Shown in pieces: positions 16,083-24,712 of a DNA stretch of 37,884 nucleotides. Source of the stretch: an uncultured Gammaproteobacteria bacterium (GTDB lineage Bacteria; Pseudomonadota; Gammaproteobacteria; GCA-001735895). The position numbers and the translations under genes are program-made. The notes under the pieces are model-generated. The model worked only from the letters and a program-made list of their open reading frames with translations. It made no database searches and was not told where the DNA came from. Position 1 is the first letter of the stretch; every line of letters begins with the position of its first letter. The stretch lies in contig CAMYML010000033.1 of the NCBI GenBank assembly GCA_947259305.1, positions 1-37,884 on the forward strand, read 5' to 3'.

Positions 16083-16952
16083 ATGGAGCAAAACTTGAAG
16101 TTCAGCCTCGAAGAATTCCGCGCCTGGGAGAACAAGTGCGTGACCCTGGTCGGTATGTCCGGTGTCGGCAAATCCTATCTGTCGGCCAAGCTGCGCGGCC
16201 GTAACTGGTTTCATTATTCGGGCGATTACCGCATCGGCACCCGCTACCTGGACGAACATATCATCGATATGCTCAAGGAGCAGGCGATCAAGGTTCCGTT
16301 TCTGCGCGAGTTGTTACGCAACGACTGGATTTACATCAAGAACAATATCCGCGTCAACGATCTTGGCCCGGTGCTGAGTTTTGTCGGTAAACTGGGAAAT
16401 CCCGAACTGGGTGGCGTCGAAATGGGCGAATTCATCGAGCGTCAGGCGATTTATCGTCAGGCGGAAGTCGATGCGATGTACGATATTCCGTATTTTATCG
16501 AGAAGGCCCGAAACATTTATGGCTATGCGCATTTCGTCAACGATGTCGGCGGCAGCCTGTGCGAGCTCGACGAGCCCGGCGTGATAGACATTCTCGTCGA
16601 AAATACACTGATTCTGTATATCCAGGTCACCAATCAGGCGCAGGAGCAGGTTTTGATCGAACGCGCGGTCTCCGATCCCAAGCCGCTGTATTACCGGCCG
16701 GAATTCCTGCAGCAGCACCTGGAGATGTATTTTGACGAAACCGGGCTCGAGTACGCTGCCCAGATCGACCCCGACGCTTTTGCGCGCTGGGTTTTTCCGC
16801 ACCTGTTCCATTCGCGCCTGCCGCGCTACGACGAAATCGCGAGCCTCGGCTACACCGTGACCTCGGAAGAGGTTGACCGGGTACAGGACGACGCGGATTT
16901 TTTGCATTTGCTGGAAATGGCGATCGCGAGACGGCAGGGGGGTGATGCCTGA
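16083..16952 (+). CDS. P-loop ATPase of unknown function, coupled to metA
   Basis: A 289-residue soluble protein with a clear Walker A near the N-terminus (VTLVGMSGVGKSYLSAKL). The rest is not recognised. A conserved-looking FVNDVGGSLCELDEPGVID in the middle may be a Walker B or effector region, followed by a strand ILYIQV and an acidic, helical C-terminus. The size and the short P-loop context suggest a kinase-like or nucleotide-binding protein rather than an AAA+ ring. Its TGA shares one base with the metA ATG (TGATG), which means tight translational coupling and suggests a role linked to methionine or homoserine supply. That link is inference; a nucleoside or metabolite kinase is one alternative. 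Confidence 0.72.
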   Translation: MEQNLKFSLEEFRAWENKCVTLVGMSGVGKSYLSAKLRGRNWFHYSGDYRIGTRYLDEHIIDMLKEQAIKVPFLRELLRNDWIYIKNNIRVNDLGPVLSFVGKLGNPELGGVEMGEFIERQAIYRQAEVDAMYDIPYFIEKARNIYGYAHFVNDVGGSLCELDEPGVIDILVENTLILYIQVTNQAQEQVLIERAVSDPKPLYYRPEFLQQHLEMYFDETGLEYAAQIDPDAFARWVFPHLFHSRLPRYDEIASLGYTVTSEEVDRVQDDADFLHLLEMAIARRQGGDA

Positions 16953-18016
16953 TGCCACTGGTCGCGCATAACGATTTACCCACGTTTTCCAAGCTACGGC
17001 AGGAGGGCTTGCGCGTGCTGGCGCCAGGCCTTGCCAACCATCAGGATATTCGCGAACTGCACATCGGACTGCTCAACATGATGCCCGATGCCGCGCTGGA
17101 AGCTACCGAAAGACAGTTTTTACGCCTGATCGGAGAGAGTAACCCGATCGCGCAGTTTTTTGTGCACCCGTTTACGCTGGACGCCTTGCCGCGCGCAGCC
17201 AATGCGCGCGAACACATCGACAAGTATTACGATAGTTTCGAGCAGATCAAGCAGCAGGGTCTGGATGCATTGATCATTACTGGCGCCAACGTAATCGGCG
17301 CCGACCTGTCCGGGGAAGTTTTCTGGGATGCGCTCATCGAGGTGGCGGACTGGGCGCACGAAAACGTCACCTCGACCCTTTGTTCCTGCCTCGCTACCCA
17401 CGCCGTTCTGGATTTTCGCTATGGGCAGAAGCGGGAAAAACAGCGTAGCAAGAAATGGGGCGTGTATCGGCACCAGGTCGTTGCGCCGGCGCATCCGCTG
17501 GTAACCGACATCAATTCGGTGTTCGACGTGCCCCATTCGCGCTGGAACAGCGTCTATCGAGACCAGTTCGAAGCGGTGGGATTGAGAGTTCTGGCTACCG
17601 CCGATGACGGCAGTGTGCATCTTGCCACCAGCCCCGATGGCTTCCGCAGCGTGTTTTTCCAGGGGCATCCGGAATACGACACGGTTTCACTGTTGAAGGA
17701 ATACAAGCGTGACGTGAACCTGTACATCGCCGGGGAGCTCGAGCCCTATCCGCCGATGCCGGATGATTACTTCAGCCATTTTAGCGCTGCGGTTTTTCGC
17801 GAGTATCGGTATCGCATCGATAAAAGTCTGCTGAAACAGACGCCGGTTCCCGAATTCCCGGAGCACCTGGTGTTAGACCGCTTGAAAAACACCTGGCAGG
17901 ACACCGCGAGCGCGGTTGTCGGTAGATGGGTCGGACTGATCTATCAGTACACCAACGTGGATCGTCTGCAACCCTTCATGGACGGGGTTGATATCGACAA
18001 TCCGCTGGGGCTGTAG
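16952..18016 (+). CDS. metA: Homoserine O-succinyltransferase (MetA family)
   Basis: A 354-residue member of the MetA class I glutamine-amidotransferase-like acyltransferases, which acylate homoserine in the first step of methionine synthesis. Seen motifs: LHIGLLNMMPDAALEATERQF, DALIITGANV, the nucleophile Cys in LCSCLATHAVLDF, KWGVYRHQVV, DVPHSRWN and the His/Glu pair in FFQGHPEYDTVSLLKEYKRDV. The acyl donor (succinyl- or acetyl-CoA) depends on one active-site residue that I cannot assign without an alignment. The nucleophile context (CLATH) differs from the CWGAQ of E. coli MetA, so this is a divergent subgroup. The C-terminus is somewhat longer than usual. It is coupled to the ATPase gene upstream. 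Confidence 0.88.
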   Translation: MPLVAHNDLPTFSKLRQEGLRVLAPGLANHQDIRELHIGLLNMMPDAALEATERQFLRLIGESNPIAQFFVHPFTLDALPRAANAREHIDKYYDSFEQIKQQGLDALIITGANVIGADLSGEVFWDALIEVADWAHENVTSTLCSCLATHAVLDFRYGQKREKQRSKKWGVYRHQVVAPAHPLVTDINSVFDVPHSRWNSVYRDQFEAVGLRVLATADDGSVHLATSPDGFRSVFFQGHPEYDTVSLLKEYKRDVNLYIAGELEPYPPMPDDYFSHFSAAVFREYRYRIDKSLLKQTPVPEFPEHLVLDRLKNTWQDTASAVVGRWVGLIYQYTNVDRLQPFMDGVDIDNPLGL

Positions 18017-18025
18017 CCGCGCCCG

Positions 18026-18046
18026 GGATCCCGCCTGAAGGGATCC
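18026..18046. terminator. Bidirectional terminator candidate between metA and the SH3 gene
   Basis: GGATCCC-GCCTGAA-GGGATCC is a perfect 7-bp stem with a 7-base loop in the 33-base gap between two convergent genes. The T-run is poor (GCTTTAG). Position favours transcription termination from both sides. Confidence 0.5.
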
Positions 18047-18049
18047 GCT

Positions 18050-18721
18050 TTAGTAAGACCCCCAGGCATCCTGTTTTTTCCAGCGAATTCGCGTCACCAG
18101 AATGCCGATCACGAATGCGATCAGGGAGACGGCTCCGCCGCGTATGAACCAGTCGAGTTTGGTGCTGTCGTTGAGTTCGGCGTTGATCTCCGTTAGCTGC
18201 TCCTTTTCCTGCCGCAGCTCATCCAGCACCGTTTGCAGGCTTTTGTTCTGTTCGAGAATGTTCAGCGTATCCCGGGCCGCGCTGCGCACTTCCGCAAGTT
18301 CCTGTTCCGAGGCACGCAGGGTCACCTTGAGCGCCTGGTTATCATTTTTTTCCTGCGCCAGCGACTGTTTGAGTTCGGCGATTTCATTCGTCTGGGTATC
18401 AAGGCGCGCGCGCTGCTGATCGAACCTGACTCTCAGTTCCTGCAGGCTCTGGCGGGCGGCCGGAACCTCCATCAGAAAGCGGCTCAGCACGTAACCTTTT
18501 TTGTTGTCCCCGGTTTCCACCAGCGAGTATTGCGAGGCCAGGTCTTCCTCCAGCACGGTGACTGATTCGCCGCTACCCAGCATGCGTACGATACTGTTTG
18601 AGGTACTGGTACCGCTACGCATGGTGACTTCGAATTCATCGGTAATATATTTAACTTCGGCGGCATGCACCGGGCCTGCGATAGAAGCGGACAAAAGCGC
18701 TGTTAGTAAGACTCGTTTCAT
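18050..18721 (-). CDS. SH3 domain/coiled-coil membrane protein (YgiM-like, TIGR04211 type)
   Basis: A 223-residue protein from the ATG at 18721, chosen because it starts the signal peptide (MKRVLLTALLSASIAGPVHA) and has GGTGAG upstream; the tracked ORF begins 28 codons too early. A bacterial SH3 domain (about 22-90, YITDEFEVTMRSGTSTSNSI) is followed by a long coiled coil (95-195) and one C-terminal membrane helix (AVSLIAFVIGILVT) ending in a basic tail. This order is that of YgiM-type proteins of gammaproteobacteria: periplasmic SH3 and coiled coil anchored in the inner membrane. The role is not well known, possibly envelope or peptidoglycan linked. It lies 13 bases after the barrel-protein gene. 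Confidence 0.85.
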   Translation of the reverse strand: MKRVLLTALLSASIAGPVHAAEVKYITDEFEVTMRSGTSTSNSIVRMLGSGESVTVLEEDLASQYSLVETGDNKKGYVLSRFLMEVPAARQSLQELRVRFDQQRARLDTQTNEIAELKQSLAQEKNDNQALKVTLRASEQELAEVRSAARDTLNILEQNKSLQTVLDELRQEKEQLTEINAELNDSTKLDWFIRGGAVSLIAFVIGILVTRIRWKKQDAWGSY

Positions 18722-18734
18722 TAAATGGCTCACC

Positions 18735-19529
18735 TTAAAATCGATGGAAAAAGTCCACCGAGTAAACGTTGCCGGTAATCTCACCGGAAGGAGTATCGTA
18801 ATCATAATGGCTAACCGAAAGGTCCAGGCTGTTCAGCGCATTGATGGCGAAGCTTGCGCCGAGCGTAACAAATGTATTGTCACAATCATCCGCTGAAGTG
18901 TTCCAGTTCCAGTTCCAGTTGCCACTGCTGGATCCGTAGGCGCCGGAACAATAGGAGCGCGCGGTAAAGGCACCCTCGCCCGCACCCAGGTTGGTATAGA
19001 GTAACCATTCGGGCGTGTAGCGATAATCAAAATTGATAAAATAGCTGCTGGCGTCCGAATCACCGGCGGCATCGCGCCTGCCGGATTTTAAACCACCGCG
19101 CAGGCTGCTGCGATCGTTGAGGCGATACGACATCGACAGGATCAGGCTCGTCGTCGAGGCATCCATTGCGTCGTAGGACAGATACTCTTCGAGATGACGT
19201 AAAGCAACCGAATAGGTCGGCACCCGGAAGCCGGCCCGTGGCGTGTAGCTATAGGTCGCTTGCAGGAACAGTTCTTCTCCGGAAAGATCGTTGTGGTCGG
19301 CATAGTCATAGGCTGAAATCTCGGCCTGCATATCGACGATTGCGTTGCGCGACAGGCCTTTTGAAATCAATGTTGCGCCGGTCAGGTAGTAATAGCTGTC
19401 CGACTTGTTTTCGAGATCGGTGCCGCCGAGACCCGTTTGCAGCGTGTAAACGGGCGGCACGGCATACAGATTTGAAGATAGCAATAATATCGCTGATCCA
19501 GCAATCGATCTCATCGCTGAAGTAACCAT
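18735..19529 (-). CDS. Outer-membrane beta-barrel protein
   Basis: A 264-residue protein with a short signal peptide (AMRSIAGSAILLLSSNLYA) and no further hydrophobic helix. The rest alternates polar and hydrophobic residues with many Tyr, Ser and Gly, e.g. TSLILSMSYRLNDRSSL and SSYFINFDYRYTPEWLLY, as in a beta barrel. The last residue is Phe (VDFFHRF), the usual C-terminal signal for outer-membrane insertion. An extracellular-type loop holds two Cys and the repeat NWNWNWNT. About ten to twelve strands are likely. The ATG at 19529 has AGGACT upstream. It is the first gene of a unit with the SH3 protein. Substrate or role is unknown. Confidence 0.78.
   Translation of the reverse strand: MVTSAMRSIAGSAILLLSSNLYAVPPVYTLQTGLGGTDLENKSDSYYYLTGATLISKGLSRNAIVDMQAEISAYDYADHNDLSGEELFLQATYSYTPRAGFRVPTYSVALRHLEEYLSYDAMDASTTSLILSMSYRLNDRSSLRGGLKSGRRDAAGDSDASSYFINFDYRYTPEWLLYTNLGAGEGAFTARSYCSGAYGSSSGNWNWNWNTSADDCDNTFVTLGASFAINALNSLDLSVSHYDYDTPSGEITGNVYSVDFFHRF
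18901..18918. repeat. Hexanucleotide repeat inside the barrel gene
   Basis: TTCCAG is repeated three times without mismatch, with a partial copy on either side. On the coding strand it gives alternating Asn-Trp (NWNWNW). Slippage would change the loop by two residues at a time and keep the frame. Confidence 0.7.
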
Positions 19530-19599
19530 GAATCAGTCCTGTGGCGATTTTCGCCTGGTGGCTTGTGTTTTGGCATCATTATTGTCAGCCTTGCCGCGA

Positions 19600-19640
19600 G
19601 TTGCAACCGCAAAAACAGCTTTAACTGCGGTTGTGCACAA
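19600..19640. promoter_or_regulatory. Cluster of overlapping palindromes in a divergent promoter region
   Basis: Three perfect dyads lie within 41 bases: GTTGCAAC (19600-19607), CAACCGCA/TGCGGTTG with 14-base spacer (19604-19611 and 19626-19633) and TTGTGCACAA (19631-19640). The region separates the barrel gene from the FecR-like gene and lies 58-98 bases upstream of the latter. Arms about 22 bases apart suit a dimeric DNA-binding protein. The regulator is unknown. Confidence 0.4.
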
Positions 19641-19697
19641 TTTACATTCTACGGCTAAGTCACTAAAGTATGTCCGATTATTTGGCAGGAAACCTTG

Positions 19698-20334
19698 ATG
19701 CGTAAAGATGTTGACGACCCACGGCGGGAGTTTGTGCTCACGGCTTTATCGCTCGGCCTGTTTGCCGGGGTAAATCTGGCTGGCCTGTTCCAGGCCCCAC
19801 ATCAATACGCCAGTCGGGCCTGGTTCGGTCGTCAAGACGGGTCGTAAAAGTCGCGTTATCTTTGTCGTCGGCGCAGACGCGTTTATTTTGCGCAGCAATA
19901 GTGAGCTCGAAATGAAAACCAGTGACGGCGTGATCATCGAGAGCATGAGGATTTTATCGGGCAAAATTCTGTCGGTCTTCGGCCGTCGTGAAAAGCCACA
20001 CACGATTACCACCACTACGGCAACCATCGGCATACGCGGCACGGGAATATATCTTGAATCCGAAGCCGACCGCTCCTATGTCTGTACCTGCTACGGGCAA
20101 ACACGTATCGTCGCCAGGGCCGACGCCAACGTTAGCCGGGATGTGATTTCGCGACATCATGACAGACCACTTTACGTGCTGCCCTCAGCCGGCAATGGCG
20201 AACTTATCGTGCCAGCGCCCTTTATCAATCATACCGACTCCGAACTGGCCCTGATCGAAGAACTGGTTGGCAGGACCACTCCGTTCGCCTACACCGGCGG
20301 CGGCTACGAAGTACCGAGAAAACGCAGTTACTGA
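19698..20334 (+). pseudogene. FecR-domain protein with Tat signal, frameshifted
   Basis: Two frames together make one recognisable protein. Frame one (19698-19847) gives MRKDVDDPRREFVLTALSLG..., a twin-arginine signal peptide (RREFVL plus hydrophobic stretch), and then runs into TAA. Frame two, open from about 19774, gives NTPVGPGSVVKTGRKSRVIFVV, then ADAFILRSNSELEMK and TATIGIRGTGIYLES, which are FecR-domain features, and continues to 20334. The FecR core normally has another 25-40 residues between the signal and NTPVGPGS, so sequence appears to be missing at the break near 19775-19800. As written the gene cannot give an exported full protein. If repaired, it would be a periplasmic FecR-like protein. 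A sequencing or assembly error is the main alternative. Confidence 0.7.
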
Positions 20335-20341
20335 AAAAATG

Positions 20342-21235
20342 CTATTCGCTTGCCGCAGGCGCTGTTTCAGGCTCGGTTGTCGCTGCTTCGTCCATCGTTT
20401 TATAAGGCGTGATCAGGATTAACATGCCGAACTCGGGGTTGTCGAGGTAGTGCAGGTTTTTACTGCGCATGCGGCGATGTTCCTGCAGCCTGTGATTGTT
20501 CAATATGCGCGTGTCGGCCACGTAGGCCGCGAGATACTGATCCTGTGGCGCATTGCTCGATACCGTGTCAACCGACAGGCGCGGGCGCCTGAAAACCAGG
20601 TCGGTATAGGCGTGCAGATAGCGCGACAATGTGATGGTAATCTTGCCCTCGAACTCATACAGGCCCTGGTGAGTTCGCAGCGCCTGTTGTTCGAGCAGTT
20701 GAAGTTCCATCGCTTCCAGGGTCTGTTCGTCGAATTCAAAGTTTTTGTCGGCGCCCGGCTCTTCGCTTGCGACGCGAGGGATACTTTCCAGCAACTCCAT
20801 CTGGCTGTCGATCGAAGTATACTCGTTGCCGTAAATGCGGCCGCCCCTGAGCCAGACTGGTAGCGCCTGTTCGAGCTCGACGCCCGGTTGGCGCCAGGCA
20901 ACATGCAGCAGCGTTTCATAGCGCGGTGATTCGACTAGCCTGTTAACAATGTCAAGCAACCTGAACTCGGCGTCCGAGAGTATTTTGTAACCGAGTTCGC
21001 GTGCCGCAACCACGCTCTTTGTTGAAGACAGGTCGAGCATTTTTTCGGGTTTGCCAGGAGAACTGACGGGCAGGATGTATTCGCGGCTGCTGGGTGCCTT
21101 GATGTTTTTGAATACTACCAGTTCAACATCGTACAGCGGGATGGGTTCGGCGTCTGCAGCGCTTTCGGATTGCGCCTGAACGCCTCCAGGAAGCAGGGCG
21201 GCGAGGCCTAACAAGGTCAGATAATTATGCTTCAT
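20342..21235 (-). CDS. csiV: CsiV family periplasmic protein
   Basis: A 297-residue protein with a signal peptide (YLTLLGLAALLPGGVQAQ). The mature part begins with YDVELVVFKN and ends with HRRMRSKNLHYLDNPEFGML, both hallmarks of the CsiV family (peptidoglycan-binding, growth with D-amino acids or envelope stress in Vibrio). Its ATG overlaps the 3' end of mfd by 11 bases, and mfd-csiV adjacency is known in gammaproteobacteria, which strengthens the call. The C-terminal tail (EAATTEPETAPAASE) is low in complexity. Exact function in this organism is not shown. Confidence 0.85.
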   Translation of the reverse strand: MKHNYLTLLGLAALLPGGVQAQSESAADAEPIPLYDVELVVFKNIKAPSSREYILPVSSPGKPEKMLDLSSTKSVVAARELGYKILSDAEFRLLDIVNRLVESPRYETLLHVAWRQPGVELEQALPVWLRGGRIYGNEYTSIDSQMELLESIPRVASEEPGADKNFEFDEQTLEAMELQLLEQQALRTHQGLYEFEGKITITLSRYLHAYTDLVFRRPRLSVDTVSSNAPQDQYLAAYVADTRILNNHRLQEHRRMRSKNLHYLDNPEFGMLILITPYKTMDEAATTEPETAPAASE

Positions 21236-24200
21236 ACTCGTCTGCGGTCAGTTTTTTGAGCAGGGTTTCAACCTGATTGAAACGTGGTTCAAGTTCAACA
21301 TTTTGGCAGCTAATACGCAAGGTTTGTTTGCCGTCAAAGCGATACTGCTGGGGATCGGCCTGAATCAACTCGATGATTTTTAGCGGATCGATGTTGGGAT
21401 TGGGATTGAAGACTATTTTCCCGTTTTCTTCGCCGACATCGATTTTCTCGATCCCTAGCGCCAGCGTCAGCAGCTTGATACGGGTGACCCTGAACAGGTT
21501 TTTCAGGGACTCCGGTAGCAGGCCGAAGCGGTCAATCAGCTCGATCTGGATCTCGCGTAAGCCGTGGTCGTCGCTCGCCGAGGCAATACGCTTGTACTCG
21601 ATCAGCCGCCCGTGTATGTCGGGCATATAGGATTCTGGAATGAGTGCCGGAATATGGAAGTCGACTTCGGAGGCGCGCATGATAGGCTGGTCGAAGTCGA
21701 TCGGTAGATTCGATTTTAGCGACTGCACCGCGCGATCCAGCAATTCCGCGTAGAGGCTGAAACCGATTTCGGTAATTTGACCGCTTTGCTCGTCACCGAG
21801 GATTTCACCGGCGCCCCGAATTTCCAGGTCATGCGTGGCCAGGGTAAAGCCGACGCCGAGATCCTCCAGCGATTCGATCGCCAGCAGGCGCTTTTGCGCA
21901 TCGGCGGTCATCGCCTGCTCGGGCGGCACGATCAGGTAGGCATAGGCGCGATGATGGGAGCGGCCGACACGCCCACGTATCTGGTGCAGTTGCGCCAGTC
22001 CAAGCTTGTCGGCGCGATTGATGAATATGGTATTCGCGGTCGGCACGTCGATGCCGCTTTCGATGATGGTGGTGCATACCAGCAGATTGCAGCGATGGTG
22101 GTAAAAGTCCAGCATTACGCTTTCCAGATCTTTTTCCTTCATACGTCCGTGCACGATACCGATGCGCGCATCGGGCAACAATTGCTGCAAATCCTGCGCG
22201 GTTTTATCAATCGTCCTGATTTCATTGTGCAGGAAGTAAATCTGCCCGCCGCGCTTGAGTTCGCGCTGGCAGCCTTCGATGATCGTGTCCTGGTTCCACC
22301 TCGAAACAAAGGTCTTGATGGCGTGCCGCTGCAACGGCGGGGTGGCGATAATCGACAGATCGCGCATTCCCGAGAGCGACATATTCAAAGTTCGCGGTAT
22401 CGGCGTCGCGGTCATTGTCAGCAGGTCTACGCTGGCGCGCAGGGCCTTCAGTTTTTCCTTGTGACGCACGCCGAAGCGATGTTCTTCGTCGACAATCACA
22501 AGGCCCAGGTCGCGGTACTTGATGGCGTCGGACAACAGCTTATGGGTGCCGATCACGATATCGATTTTTCCGGCGGCGATTTGCAGCAGCGCTTCGTCGA
22601 GCGATTTCCTCGCGGTAAACCGGGTCAGGCTGACGATGCGGATCGGCCAGTCGGCAAATCGATCGAGAAAGTTCTGGTAGTGCTGTTGCGCCAGCAGCGT
22701 CGTCGGCACCAGCACTGCAACCTGGGTGCCGGCATTTGCCGCGACAAAGGCCGCCCGCATGCATACCTCGGTCTTGCCGAAACCGACATCGCCACATACG
22801 ATTCGGTCCATTGGGCGTGTCGATTGCATGTCCGTTATCACCGATTCGATCGTGGTTTCCTGATCGGGGGTTTCCTCGAACGGGAACTCGCTGGCAAACG
22901 CGTGGTATTCGTCGATATCCACCTGGTGTGCGAATCCCGTCATGGCTTCCCGTCGAGCCTGAATATCGAGCAGCTCGACGGCGATATCGTGAATCTTCTC
23001 CTGCGCTTTTTTGCGCGAGCGCTGCCATTGTTCGGTGCCAAGCCGGTGCAGCGGGGCGCTGTCTTCGCTGGCGCCGGCATAGCGGCTGATCAGGTGCAAC
23101 GAGCTTACCGGTACGTAGAGTTTGTCCTGGTTGGCGTACTCGATGCAGAGGAACTCGGTGGCAATGCCGGACACGGTCAGTGTCTTGAGTCCCTGGTAAC
23201 GGCCTACGCCATGATCTTCGTGAACCACCGGTGCGCCCGGTTGCAAATCCGCGAGGCTCTGGATGGTCGACTCTGCGTCGCGGGTTTTACGATATCGGCG
23301 GCGCCGTTTCTGTACGGCGCGTTCGCCGAACAATTGATTCTCGGTGATGACCGCGAAGCCCCTGTCCTCCAGCGTCATGCCGTTTTGCAAGGCCGATGCG
23401 GTGAGGTAGTAGCGGTTGTCATCGCGCGTCAGGAATTCGGCCCAGGTGTCTACCTGGCTGGCATGGATCCCATAGTGATGCAGCATTTCGTTGACGAATT
23501 CGCGCCGTCCCGGAGACTCGGCACTGATCAGAATCCGCTCGAATGCCGGTTTTTCGATAAATTTGCGTAACGCCCTGTCCGGTTGCTCGGCATTCGGCTG
23601 CAGGGTTAATTGCGGTATCGCCTGGGTGTCGCAATTGAGGTTCGACCGATCCCCCTGTTCCAGCTTGAAGGCTGAAAACAGCAGGCAGGAAAAGTCTTCG
23701 ATTCTTGCCTTTAGCGTCTGCATATCGAGAAACAGTTGAGCCGGTTCCAACAGCGGCCATTCGAGGTTGTAGCGGCGTGACTGGTAGCGTTCTTCGACCT
23801 GTTGCGCAAAGCTCGCGGCATGCGTCAGGGCGGCATCGTCGATCAGCAGTCGACTCTGCCGCGGCAGATAGTCGAACAGGCTGACCAACTGGTCGAAAAA
23901 CAGCGGCAGGTAATACTCCACCCCGGGCGATGAAATGCCGGCCGAAATATCGACGTATACCGGGCAGGTATTGGGATCGATTTCGAATGTTTCCCTGAAG
24001 CGCAGGCGAAAGCGCTTGATGCCAGCTTCGTCGAGCGGGTACTCCTGTGCCGGCAGCAGTTTGATTTCATCGACCTTGTCGATCGAAAGTTGTGTTTCTG
24101 GATCGAAACGGCGAATCGATTCGATTTCATCGTCGAAGAAGTCGAGCCGAAATGGTGTCGAACTGCCCATCGGGAACAGGTCCATGATGGAGCCGCGGGT

Positions 24201-24695
24201 ACTGAACTCACCATGCTGTTCTACCTGGGACACGGCGCTGTATCCGTAAACCGCGAGGCGCTCGCGCAAATCCCCGGGTTCGATTCGTTCCCCGGTTTGC
24301 AGGTTGAGCGATCGTTGCTGGATGAATTCAGGTGGGGAAACCTTTTGCAGTAAAGTGCTTACCGGCAGGATTAGAACACCGGCGCTCGCCGTGGATAGTG
24401 ACGCCAGGCATTGAATTCGCTCGGAGACGATATCCTGGTGCGGCGAAAATTGATCGTAGGGCAGGGTTTCGAGGTCTGGGAAACGAAATATCCGCGCTAA
24501 CCCGGGATTGAAAAATTGAATTTCCTGTTCCAGCTGTTCGGCGTCGGTCATGTCACAGCAGACGATGACCGACAGCCCCTGGTAGAGGCCAATCTGTTCG
24601 CACAGCAGCAGGCCACGGCTGCTGCCGTAGAGTTGGCCAACGCGCAGCTGGCGCGTGGACTCAGGCGCCGGGGTGTCGAGAAATTGGCTAGGCAT
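21225..24695 (-). CDS. mfd: Transcription-repair coupling factor
   Basis: Full length at 1156 residues. It removes RNA polymerase stalled at lesions and recruits UvrA. The N-terminal UvrB-like module (about 1-340) includes FRFPDLETLPYDQFSPH. The RNA-polymerase-interacting region (about 470-550) has VHEDHGVGRYQGL. The RecG-like translocase has Walker A GDVGFGKTEVCMRAAF, Walker B VIVDEEHRFGVRHKEKL, TATPIPRTLNMS, and motif VI QIRGRVGRSHHRAYAYL. The C-terminal domain (about 1000-1156) with DRFGLLPESLKNL is present. All key motifs look intact. It follows the rhodanese gene by 17 bases and overlaps csiV, so the three form a unit. Confidence 0.97.
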   Translation of the reverse strand: MPSQFLDTPAPESTRQLRVGQLYGSSRGLLLCEQIGLYQGLSVIVCCDMTDAEQLEQEIQFFNPGLARIFRFPDLETLPYDQFSPHQDIVSERIQCLASLSTASAGVLILPVSTLLQKVSPPEFIQQRSLNLQTGERIEPGDLRERLAVYGYSAVSQVEQHGEFSTRGSIMDLFPMGSSTPFRLDFFDDEIESIRRFDPETQLSIDKVDEIKLLPAQEYPLDEAGIKRFRLRFRETFEIDPNTCPVYVDISAGISSPGVEYYLPLFFDQLVSLFDYLPRQSRLLIDDAALTHAASFAQQVEERYQSRRYNLEWPLLEPAQLFLDMQTLKARIEDFSCLLFSAFKLEQGDRSNLNCDTQAIPQLTLQPNAEQPDRALRKFIEKPAFERILISAESPGRREFVNEMLHHYGIHASQVDTWAEFLTRDDNRYYLTASALQNGMTLEDRGFAVITENQLFGERAVQKRRRRYRKTRDAESTIQSLADLQPGAPVVHEDHGVGRYQGLKTLTVSGIATEFLCIEYANQDKLYVPVSSLHLISRYAGASEDSAPLHRLGTEQWQRSRKKAQEKIHDIAVELLDIQARREAMTGFAHQVDIDEYHAFASEFPFEETPDQETTIESVITDMQSTRPMDRIVCGDVGFGKTEVCMRAAFVAANAGTQVAVLVPTTLLAQQHYQNFLDRFADWPIRIVSLTRFTARKSLDEALLQIAAGKIDIVIGTHKLLSDAIKYRDLGLVIVDEEHRFGVRHKEKLKALRASVDLLTMTATPIPRTLNMSLSGMRDLSIIATPPLQRHAIKTFVSRWNQDTIIEGCQRELKRGGQIYFLHNEIRTIDKTAQDLQQLLPDARIGIVHGRMKEKDLESVMLDFYHHRCNLLVCTTIIESGIDVPTANTIFINRADKLGLAQLHQIRGRVGRSHHRAYAYLIVPPEQAMTADAQKRLLAIESLEDLGVGFTLATHDLEIRGAGEILGDEQSGQITEIGFSLYAELLDRAVQSLKSNLPIDFDQPIMRASEVDFHIPALIPESYMPDIHGRLIEYKRIASASDDHGLREIQIELIDRFGLLPESLKNLFRVTRIKLLTLALGIEKIDVGEENGKIVFNPNPNIDPLKIIELIQADPQQYRFDGKQTLRISCQNVELEPRFNQVETLLKKLTADEYEA

Positions 24696-24712
24696 TTCTG
24701 CCGGGCAGGCGG

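Noticed and set aside
15959-16171. Long N-terminal extension of the GMC oxidoreductase
   Set aside because: It overlaps the divergent ATPase gene and would leave no promoter space; the FAD motif starts right after the internal GTG.
21777-23570. 597-codon plus-strand ORF antisense to mfd
   Set aside because: It lies wholly opposite a fully conserved mfd; high GC coding DNA gives long shadow frames. Its translation is rich in Gly, Arg, His and Gln with no domain.
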